From SIG440 sp045645805 (GTDB lineage Bacteria; Bacillota; Clostridia; Monoglobales; Monoglobaceae): DNA of 64,000 bases. Within the stretch, counting starts at the first letter, position 1. Every line of letters begins with the position of its first letter. Made by a program: the position numbers and the translations under genes. The notes under the pieces are model-generated. The model searched no databases. It worked only from the letters and a program-made list of their open reading frames with translations, and had not been told where the DNA came from. Of the stretch, positions 24,897-31,553 are shown in pieces. Location of the stretch: the NCBI GenBank assembly GCA_045645805.1, contig JAZRJL010000013.1, positions 1-64,000 on the forward strand, written 5' to 3'.

Positions 24897-25262
24897 ATGA
24901 AAAGTTTAGCAGAGCTTGAAGCTATAAGAAACAAGGCAAAAGGCAATGTTATTTTGAGAAAAGACGATAATGCCGTACGTGTTGTTGTAGGTATGGCTAC
25001 CTGTGGTATTGCAGCAGGTGCAAGACCTGTTCTTGCAGCTATTATGGAAGAAGTTTCAAAAAGAAATCTTGAACACGTTGCAGTTACTCAGACCGGTTGT
25101 ATCGGTGTTTGCCGTTTAGAACCAATTGTTGAGGTGATGGTTCCCGGTCAGGAAAAGGTTACCTATGTTAAGGTTGACCCCAAAAAGGCTGCCGAAATCG
25201 TAAACGAGCATATCGTTAACGGCAGAGTTGTTACAAAATATACAATCGGTGCAGAGCAGTAA
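24897..25262 (+). CDS. Thioredoxin-like [2Fe-2S] ferredoxin-domain protein
   Basis: The 121-aa protein resembles the small thioredoxin-fold [2Fe-2S] proteins found between hydC and hydB. Visible ligand positions are MATCGIAAGA and TGCIGVCR, that is three cysteines where the classic site has four; the first Cys position is Gly. ATCGIAAGA appears to be typical of this hydrogenase-linked subfamily as I recall it, so the cluster may be incomplete, use another ligand, or be absent. It probably helps pass electrons or signals near HydB. Confidence 0.83.
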   Translation: MKSLAELEAIRNKAKGNVILRKDDNAVRVVVGMATCGIAAGARPVLAAIMEEVSKRNLEHVAVTQTGCIGVCRLEPIVEVMVPGQEKVTYVKVDPKKAAEIVNEHIVNGRVVTKYTIGAEQ

Positions 25263-25312
25263 TTTCTGCCCCTATTTTAAACCGATAAAAATGAAAGGAT
25301 AGGTGTTAAGTT

Positions 25313-27106
25313 ATGGATATGGTCAGAGGTCATATTCTCTGCTGCGGCGGTACAGGTTGTACCTCATCCGGTTGTGATGCTATCATTAAGGAAATGGAAG
25401 CGCAGCTTGCAGCAAATAATTTGGAAAAAGAATTTAAAGTAATTAAAACAGGTTGCTTCGGTCTTTGTGCGTTGGGGCCTATTATGATTGTATATCCTGA
25501 GGGTGCTTTCTACAGCAGAGTTACTCCCGAGGATGTTAAAGAAATTGTTGAAGAACATCTTATGAAGGGAAGAATTGTTAAAAGACTTCTCTATGCTGAA
25601 ACAGTTGAAGAAGACAATATCAAGAGCCTTAACGAGGTTGACTTCTACAAAAAGCAGATGCGTGTTGCGCTTCGCAACTGTGGTGTAATCAATCCTGAGG
25701 ATATCGAAGAATATATCGGTATTGATGGTTATCAGGCACTTGGTAAGGTTCTTACCGAAATGACACCTCAGCAGGTTATTGATGTAATTAAGGATTCAGG
25801 TCTTCGTGGCCGTGGCGGCGGCGGCTTCCCCACAGGTATGAAATGGCAGTTTACATACAATTCTCAGAACGACCAGAAGTATGTTGCTTGTAATGCCGAC
25901 GAGGGTGACCCTGGTGCATTTATGGACAGAAGTATCCTTGAAGGTGACCCCCATGCTGTTATCGAAGCAATGGCTATTGCAGGTTATGCAGTTGGTGCAA
26001 ATCAGGGTTACATCTACATCCGTGCAGAATATCCCATTGCTGTTAAGCGTCTTGGTATTGCTATTGCTCAGGCAAGAGAATACGGACTTTTGGGTAAGAA
26101 TATATTTGATTCAGGCTTTGATTTCGACCTTGAAATCCGTCTTGGTGCAGGTGCGTTTGTTTGTGGTGAGGAAACAGCTCTTATCACATCAATCGAAGGA
26201 CACCGTGGCGAACCCCGTCCCCGTCCTCCGTTCCCTGCTGTTGCAGGCTTGTGGCAAAAGCCCACACTCCTTAACAACGTTGAAACCTATGCAAACATCA
26301 CTCAGATTATCTTAAACGGTGCTGATTGGTTCAAGGGTATAGGTACTGAAAAGAGCAAGGGCACAAAGGTATTTGCTCTTGGTGGTAAGATTAACAATAC
26401 AGGTCTTGTTGAAGTTCCTATGGGTACAACGCTCCGCGAAATTGTTGAAGAAATCGGCGGAGGTATCCCAAATGGCAAAAAGTTCAAGGCTGCACAGACC
26501 GGTGGTCCTTCAGGCGGATGTATTCCTGAGCACCTTATTGACACACCTATCGATTACGATTCACTTATGGCAATCGGTTCGATGATGGGCTCAGGTGGTC
26601 TTATCGTTATGGACGAAGACAACTGTATGGTTGATATTGCTAAGTTCTTCCTTGAATTTACAGTTGATGAGTCCTGCGGTAAGTGTACACCGTGCCGTGT
26701 TGGTACAAAGAGACTTTATGAAATCTTAGAGAAGATTACTTCAGGTAATGGTACGATGGAAGACCTTGACAAGATGGAAGAACTTTGTTACAGCATTAAA
26801 GCAACAGCTCTTTGTGGTCTCGGTCAGACAGCGCCCAACCCTGTTCTCAGTACTCTCAAGTATTTCCGTGACGAGTATGAAGCACACGTTCGTGACAAGG
26901 TTTGTCCTGCAGGCGTATGTAAAAAGCTTGTTAAGTATGAAATCGTTGCAGACAAGTGTAAAGGATGTAGCCTCTGTGCAAGAAAGTGCCCTGTTGGTGC
27001 AATTACAGGCGAGGTTAAATCACCCTTTACAATTGATTCAGATAAGTGCGTTAAGTGCGGTGTTTGTATGGATAACTGTAAGTTTGGCGCAATTATTAAG
27101 AAATAA
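25313..27106 (+). CDS. hydB: Electron-bifurcating hydrogenase subunit HydB (NuoF-like)
   Basis: The 597-aa protein contains in order: a thioredoxin-like [2Fe-2S] domain (CCGGTGCTSSGC, CFGLC), the NuoF core with the NADH/FMN glycine-rich loop (GLRGRGGGGFPTGMKW), a [4Fe-4S] site (ESCGKCTPCRVG) and a C-terminal 2x[4Fe-4S] ferredoxin domain (CKGCSLCARKCP, CVKCGVCMDNC). It would bind NAD(H) and FMN and, with HydA and HydC, split electrons between NAD and ferredoxin. It lies 50 bp after the ferredoxin-like gene. Confidence 0.95.
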   Translation: MDMVRGHILCCGGTGCTSSGCDAIIKEMEAQLAANNLEKEFKVIKTGCFGLCALGPIMIVYPEGAFYSRVTPEDVKEIVEEHLMKGRIVKRLLYAETVEEDNIKSLNEVDFYKKQMRVALRNCGVINPEDIEEYIGIDGYQALGKVLTEMTPQQVIDVIKDSGLRGRGGGGFPTGMKWQFTYNSQNDQKYVACNADEGDPGAFMDRSILEGDPHAVIEAMAIAGYAVGANQGYIYIRAEYPIAVKRLGIAIAQAREYGLLGKNIFDSGFDFDLEIRLGAGAFVCGEETALITSIEGHRGEPRPRPPFPAVAGLWQKPTLLNNVETYANITQIILNGADWFKGIGTEKSKGTKVFALGGKINNTGLVEVPMGTTLREIVEEIGGGIPNGKKFKAAQTGGPSGGCIPEHLIDTPIDYDSLMAIGSMMGSGGLIVMDEDNCMVDIAKFFLEFTVDESCGKCTPCRVGTKRLYEILEKITSGNGTMEDLDKMEELCYSIKATALCGLGQTAPNPVLSTLKYFRDEYEAHVRDKVCPAGVCKKLVKYEIVADKCKGCSLCARKCPVGAITGEVKSPFTIDSDKCVKCGVCMDNCKFGAIIKK

Positions 27107-27127
27107 GGAAAGGGAGAGTGAATTGAC

Positions 27128-28867
27128 ATGGAAATGGTTAATATTAAAATAAACGGTCAGAGCCTTAGTGTTCCTGCAAACTACACTATCTTAGAGGCTG
27201 CCCGCAGTGCAAATATCGAAATCCCTACCCTTTGCTATCTCAAGGATGTAAGCAAGACCGGTTCTTGCAGAATGTGTATAGTTGAGGTTGTAGGTGCAAG
27301 AAACCTTCAGGCTGCTTGCGTTTATCCTGTATCAGAGGGTATGGAGGTTCTTACAAACACACAAAAGGTTAGAGACGCAAGAAAAATCAATCTTGAACTT
27401 CTTCTCTCAAACCATGACCGCAAGTGCCTCACTTGTGCAAGAAATCAGAACTGTGAACTCCAAAAGCTTGCAGACGAGCTTGGTGTTACAGATATCACAT
27501 ACCAGGGTGAAAGAAACGAATATGATATCGATGAAGTTTCACCTTCAATCGTTCGTGACAACAACAAGTGCGTTCTTTGCCGTCGCTGTGTAAGTGCTTG
27601 TAAAACAATCCAGACTGTTTCTGTTATTGATGCAACAGAAAGAGGCTTTAAAACAACAATCGCATCACCCTTCAACAAGTCTCTTGGCGAAGTTCCCTGC
27701 GTAAACTGTGGTCAGTGTATTGTTGCCTGCCCCACAGGTGCACTTCGTGAAAAGGACAATACAGCTGATGTATGGGCTGCAATCAACGACCCTGAAAAAT
27801 ACGTTGTTGTTCAGACAGCTCCTGCAGTAAGAGTTGGTCTTGGTGAAGAATTCGGTTATGAAATCGGTACACCTGTTACAGGCAAAATGGCTGCTGCCCT
27901 TAGAAGAATGGGCTTTGACGGCGTATTTGACACAGATACAGGTGCTGACCTTACAATTATGGAAGAAGGTACAGAGTTTATCAACCGCCTCCAAAACGGT
28001 GGCAAGCTGCCCCTTATCACATCATGCAGCCCCGGTTGGATTAAGTTCTGTGAACACAACTTCCCTGACTTCCTTGAAAATCTTTCAAGCTGTAAGTCGC
28101 CTCACCAGATGTTTGGTGCAATCCTCAAGACATACTATGCTGAAAAGATGGGCATTGACCCCAAGAAGATGTTTGTAGTTTCGGTTATGCCTTGTGTTGC
28201 TAAGAAGTTTGAGGCAGGTCGTCCTGAGATGGAGGTTGACAAGCTTCGTGACGTTGATGCAGTTATCTCAACACGTGAGCTTGCAAAGATGATTAAGCAG
28301 TCAGGTATTCTCTTCAACAAGCTTCCTGATGAGAAGTTTGACAACCCGTTTGAAGAAGCAAGCGGTGCAGGCGTTATCTTTGGCGCAACAGGTGGTGTTA
28401 TGGAAGCCGCTCTTCGTACGGTTGTTGAGGTTCTTGAAGGCAAGTCATTTGATAATCTTGATTATGAAGCAGTAAGAGGTACTGATGGTATCAAGGAAGC
28501 AACCCTTACAGTTGCAGGTACCGAGGTTAAGGTTGCTGTTGTAAACGGTCTTGGAAATGCAAGAAAGGTTCTTAACGATATCCGTGCAGGCAAGGCAAAC
28601 TATCACTTTATCGAAGTTATGGCATGCCCCGGCGGTTGTGTAACAGGAGGCGGACAGCCTATCGTTGATTCAGCGGTTCGTATGGACGTTGATGTAAAGG
28701 CTAAGCGTGCTGCAGGTCTTTATGCTGAGGACAAGGCGTTGCCTGTTCGCAAGAGCCACGAGAACCCTGATATCAAGCTTTTGTATTCAGAATTCCTTGA
28801 AAAACCGGGCAGCCACAAGGCTCATGAATTGCTCCATACACATTATGAAGCAAGACCTAAGTTCTAA
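27128..28867 (+). CDS. hydA: Electron-bifurcating [FeFe]-hydrogenase catalytic subunit HydA
   Basis: The 579-aa protein has an N-terminal [2Fe-2S] domain (TLCYLKDVSKTGSCRMC), a His/Cys [4Fe-4S] site (HDRKCLTCARNQNC), two [4Fe-4S] clusters (CVLCRRCVSAC, CVNCGQCIVACP) and the H-cluster domain: L1 TSCSPGW, L2 MPCVAKKFE, L3 MACPGGCVTGGGQP. The C-terminus has the small-subunit-like helix ending (HKAHELLHTHY). L1 reads TSCSP, as I recall for NAD(P)-linked trimeric or tetrameric enzymes, not the TSCCP of monomeric hydrogenases. It is the last gene, followed by a terminator. Confidence 0.96.
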   Translation: MEMVNIKINGQSLSVPANYTILEAARSANIEIPTLCYLKDVSKTGSCRMCIVEVVGARNLQAACVYPVSEGMEVLTNTQKVRDARKINLELLLSNHDRKCLTCARNQNCELQKLADELGVTDITYQGERNEYDIDEVSPSIVRDNNKCVLCRRCVSACKTIQTVSVIDATERGFKTTIASPFNKSLGEVPCVNCGQCIVACPTGALREKDNTADVWAAINDPEKYVVVQTAPAVRVGLGEEFGYEIGTPVTGKMAAALRRMGFDGVFDTDTGADLTIMEEGTEFINRLQNGGKLPLITSCSPGWIKFCEHNFPDFLENLSSCKSPHQMFGAILKTYYAEKMGIDPKKMFVVSVMPCVAKKFEAGRPEMEVDKLRDVDAVISTRELAKMIKQSGILFNKLPDEKFDNPFEEASGAGVIFGATGGVMEAALRTVVEVLEGKSFDNLDYEAVRGTDGIKEATLTVAGTEVKVAVVNGLGNARKVLNDIRAGKANYHFIEVMACPGGCVTGGGQPIVDSAVRMDVDVKAKRAAGLYAEDKALPVRKSHENPDIKLLYSEFLEKPGSHKAHELLHTHYEARPKF

Positions 28868-28879
28868 TTTTAAAAATTT

Positions 28880-28920
28880 TTGGCGGAAATTCCTGATGGG
28901 ATTTCCGCCAATTTTTATTT
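28880..28920 (+). terminator. Terminator of the hydrogenase operon
   Basis: An 11-bp perfect stem (28880-28890 with 28901-28911) with a partly paired 10-base loop is followed by TTTTTATTT. Confidence 0.88.
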
Positions 28921-28945
28921 GATAACAAAAATTTCAAAAAAACAC

Positions 28946-28974
28946 TTGCAATAATTATTGGGATATGATATAAT
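28946..28974 (+). promoter_or_regulatory. Promoter of tRNA-Leu
   Basis: TTGCAA (28946-28951), 17 bp, TATAAT (28969-28974), 19 bp before the tRNA. Confidence 0.8.
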
Positions 28975-28992
28975 AATTTGCGTTGAATAAAT

Positions 28993-29079
28993 GCCGGTGT
29001 GGTGGAATTGGCAGACGCGCTGGACTCAAAATCCTGTGGTAGCAATACCGTATCGGTTCGACCCCGATCACCGGCACCA
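28993..29079 (+). tRNA. tRNA-Leu (anticodon CAA)
   Basis: The 87-nt gene folds as a class II tRNA with acceptor GCCGGTG/CACCGGC, a D-arm beginning TGGTGGAATTGGCAGACGCG, a 7-base anticodon loop with CAA at 29027-29029, a long variable arm (GTGGTAGCAATACCGT region) and a T-arm TCGGTTCGACCCCGA. The discriminator is A29076, and CCA is encoded (29077-29079). It reads UUG codons. Confidence 0.97.
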
Positions 29080-29080
29080 G

Positions 29081-29111
29081 AAAAAGACTATTCTTCGGAA
29101 TAGTCTTTTTT
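29081..29111 (+). terminator. Terminator of tRNA-Leu
   Basis: A 13-bp perfect stem (29081-29093 with 29098-29110) with a TTCG tetraloop ends in T6. Confidence 0.93.
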
Positions 29112-29116
29112 CAACG

Positions 29117-29297
29117 AAATAAATCCTTTCAGGATTTGTGAAATTCCCTTCGGGCGTGAAATATTGCTTGGCAATGTGAAATACGCCTTAAGGCGTGTGA
29201 TAAAAGGATTTATTTTATTTCACAGAAAGCGACAGCTTTCTATTTTACAATTTCTGCAAGAAATTATTTCATATTGAGCTTTAGCGAGATATTTCAC
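29117..29297. repeat. Mosaic hairpin repeat with GTGAAAT / ATTTCAC spacers
   Basis: The segment is a chain of small hairpins separated by a heptamer. Left half: stems 29121-29137, 29146-29154, 29163-29175 and 29183-29196, each followed by GTGAAAT (29138, 29156, 29176) or GTGATAA (29197). Right half: ATTTCAC (29217), stem 29224-29241, ATTTTAC (29242), stem 29249-29265, ATTTCAT (29266), then ATTTCAC (29291). The heptamer is inverted between halves, and a 13-bp inverted repeat (29117-29129 with 29203-29215) encloses the left half. No ORF is present. It looks like a non-coding mobile or structural repeat. Confidence 0.7.
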
Positions 29298-29335
29298 TAA
29301 AATAAAAATATTCTTATGGTTCTGCTTTACCAAAT

Positions 29336-29370
29336 AAACGACAATTTTCGATAGAAAGTTGTCGTTTTTG
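29336..29370 (+). terminator. Terminator-like hairpin upstream of mraZ
   Basis: A 14-bp stem with one G-T pair (29336-29349 with 29354-29367), loop GATA, runs into a T-rich stretch ending near 29374. It has no obvious gene before it other than the repeat and insulates the mraZ operon from upstream transcription. Confidence 0.7.
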
Positions 29371-29454
29371 TTTTGCTTATGAAAAGCTTATTTTTAATGT
29401 ATCTATTGTGTTAAAAAATTTTTTCAAATTTATTAAAAAAATTTAAAAAAACTA

Positions 29455-29531
29455 TTGCAAAATGAGAAAAAATATAGTATTATAGAAGAAAGTGGAGCGA
29501 AGTGGAACGATTTCCCCATAAAGTGGAGCGA
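29455..29531 (+). promoter_or_regulatory. mraZ promoter with three MraZ boxes
   Basis: TTGCAA (29455-29460), a 17-bp spacer and TATTAT (29478-29483). Three direct repeats follow: AGTGGAGCGA (29491-29500), AGTGGAACGA (29501-29510) and AGTGGAGCGA (29522-29531), at offsets of 10 and 21 bp, so on one face of the helix. They match the GTGG-type direct repeats bound by MraZ, consistent with autoregulation of the division operon. Confidence 0.87.
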
Positions 29532-29561
29532 AAAAAGATATAGGCAAGGAGATGAAAACCG

Positions 29562-29987
29562 GTGCTTATAGGTGAATATTATCACAATCTTGATACCAAA
29601 GGACGTGTGAGTATCCCATCAAAGTTCAGAGATGATCTGGGTGGGACTTTTGTGCTGTCCAAAGGTCTTGACAATTGCCTGTATGCATATTCTACCGCAG
29701 AGTGGGAGGGTTTTCAGCGTGACTTGCTTGAGCTTCGGGGCAAGGATGCACAAAAGGTTCGCCGTTTCTTTTTCAGCGGTGCTTCCGAGTGTGAAATTGA
29801 TTCACAGGGACGTGTGGTTATACCGCCGGTTTTCAGAGAATATGCAAGCCTTAAAAAAGAGCTTGTGATTATCGGCAACTCAAACCGTGCTGAAATCTGG
29901 GACAAGGCTGCCTGGGAGGAATATATTTCCGACTCCTCGTTTGATTCTGAAGAAATTGCTGATGCTATGGAGCGACTTGGCTTATGA
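29562..29987 (+). CDS. mraZ: Transcriptional regulator MraZ
   Basis: This 141-aa protein has the usual length with two SpoVT-AbrB-like halves, each holding the conserved Asp-x-Lys/Gln-Gly-Arg pattern (HNLDTKGRVSIPSKFR and EIDSQGRVVIPPVFR). It forms ring-shaped multimers that bind the repeats in its own promoter. It starts at GTG (29562), 9 bases after AAGGAG. Its stop overlaps rsmH by 4 bp. Confidence 0.97.
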   Translation: MLIGEYYHNLDTKGRVSIPSKFRDDLGGTFVLSKGLDNCLYAYSTAEWEGFQRDLLELRGKDAQKVRRFFFSGASECEIDSQGRVVIPPVFREYASLKKELVIIGNSNRAEIWDKAAWEEYISDSSFDSEEIADAMERLGL

Positions 29988-30919
29988 GCATAGAATTCAA
30001 ACATATTTCGGTATTGCTTGAAGAAAGTGTAAATTTGCTTGAGGTAAAGCCTGACGGGATTTATGTTGACGGAACCTTGGGCGGTGGAGGTCATTCGGCC
30101 TTTATCTGCTCAAAGCTTTCGGACAATGGAAGTCTTATCGGGATTGACCGTGATATGACAGCAATTGATGCTGCAGGCAAACGCCTTTCACAGTTTGGTA
30201 ACAAGGTAACAATAGTTCATAATAACTTTGCAAACATAAAACAGGTTCTTTCTGAGCTTGATATAAAGGAAATAGACGGTGCAATTTTAGACCTTGGTGT
30301 TTCGTCGCCTCAGCTTGATACGGCTGAGAGGGGCTTCAGCTACAATATGGATGCACGACTTGATATGAGAATGAACCGTGAAGACAGCTTGAGTGCCTAT
30401 GATGTGGTAAACACATATACCGAGGAACAGCTAAGCAAAATAATTTTTGAATACGGTGAGGAACGCTTTGCAAGGCAGGTGGCACGAAAGATTGTTGCAG
30501 CACGGGAAAAGATGCGCATAGAGACAACATTTCAGCTTGTGGATATAATAAAGACAGCTATACCTGCAAAGCTGCGTGACAAAAATCCGGCAATACGGAC
30601 ATTTCAAGCTATCAGAATTGAAGTTAACAAGGAACTTGAAATTCTTGAAAATGCCATAAAAGATTTTGTGGATGTGTTAAAACCCGGTGGGGTTTTGTCG
30701 ATTATTACATTCCATTCACTTGAGGACAGAATTGTAAAGCAAACCTTTCAAAGACTAAGCGAAGGTTGTACCTGCCCGAAAAACTTTCCGGTATGTGTAT
30801 GCGGAAACAAGCCGGTGGTAAAGCTTATAAACCGTAAGCCCATTGTTTCGGGCAGTGCGGAGCTGGAAATGAATATTCGTGCTCACAGTGCAAAGCTGAG
30901 AGCAATTAAAAAAATATAA
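29984..30919 (+). CDS. rsmH: 16S rRNA (cytosine(1402)-N4)-methyltransferase
   Basis: The 311-aa protein is an S-adenosylmethionine-dependent methyltransferase with the SAM-binding motif DGTLGGGGHSA, then GIDRDMTAID, AILDLGVSSPQLD and the late motif ITFHSLEDRIVK. It sits in the standard second place of the division cluster, with an ATGA overlap to mraZ. Confidence 0.97.
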   Translation: MSIEFKHISVLLEESVNLLEVKPDGIYVDGTLGGGGHSAFICSKLSDNGSLIGIDRDMTAIDAAGKRLSQFGNKVTIVHNNFANIKQVLSELDIKEIDGAILDLGVSSPQLDTAERGFSYNMDARLDMRMNREDSLSAYDVVNTYTEEQLSKIIFEYGEERFARQVARKIVAAREKMRIETTFQLVDIIKTAIPAKLRDKNPAIRTFQAIRIEVNKELEILENAIKDFVDVLKPGGVLSIITFHSLEDRIVKQTFQRLSEGCTCPKNFPVCVCGNKPVVKLINRKPIVSGSAELEMNIRAHSAKLRAIKKI

Positions 30920-30937
30920 AAAGGAGGAGTTCTGAAA

Positions 30938-31453
30938 ATGGCAAATTTGTACGGCTACAACACCAGTACAGCAAGGAAACTTGACATCACTGATGCAGGA
31001 TACGGACAGAATTTACATAAAGAACTTCATAATATAACAACTACAAAAGGAAACATAAAGAAAGTTCCAAAACAGAAAAATCGGTTTAGTGGCTTGGTAA
31101 CTGTGGCACTTTGTTTTGCAATGGCTTTTGCTGTTGTAAGCGGATATGTTTCAATAAATGAAGCAAACAATGAAATATCTGCACTCCGTGCTGAATATAA
31201 TGATATTGTTGCAGGAAATCAGGCGCTTCAGGTGAAGATTGACAAGGCAATTGACCTCAATCAGCTTCAGGAGCTTGCAGGTGAGAAATTTGGCATGGTA
31301 AGACCCGAAAGATATCAGATGTTTTATGTTGACCTTGAAATGGGTGACTATGCTGAAAGTACCGCAGACAAAACAAGGCTTGAAAAGGAAGAAAAAATAA
31401 ATGTTGCAGGGGTTCCCGGCATAATTACCGGTGCTTTGAATATATTTAACTAA
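30938..31453 (+). CDS. ftsL: Cell division protein FtsL-like
   Basis: The 171-aa protein is bitopic: a basic N-terminal tail of about 50 residues, one transmembrane helix (LVTVALCFAMAFAVVSGYV), then a short coiled coil (EANNEISALRAEYND). Sequence identity is low in this family, so the assignment rests on shape and on its position between rsmH and the class B PBP. The final 45 or so residues are an unassigned tail, longer than in Bacillus FtsL. Confidence 0.8.
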   Translation: MANLYGYNTSTARKLDITDAGYGQNLHKELHNITTTKGNIKKVPKQKNRFSGLVTVALCFAMAFAVVSGYVSINEANNEISALRAEYNDIVAGNQALQVKIDKAIDLNQLQELAGEKFGMVRPERYQMFYVDLEMGDYAESTADKTRLEKEEKINVAGVPGIITGALNIFN

Positions 31454-31553
31454 TATTATTAAAACAAAATATTTAAAAGTAAAAGCACAAAATAGAAAAT
31501 TAAGAAAATGAATGTTAAATGCATTTTGCGTTTAATTGTTTGGAGGTATTATT

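Noticed and set aside
29117..29297. CRISPR array
   Set aside because: Repeats are only 7 nt, spacers are self-complementary, and the repeat inverts midway; no cas gene is present.
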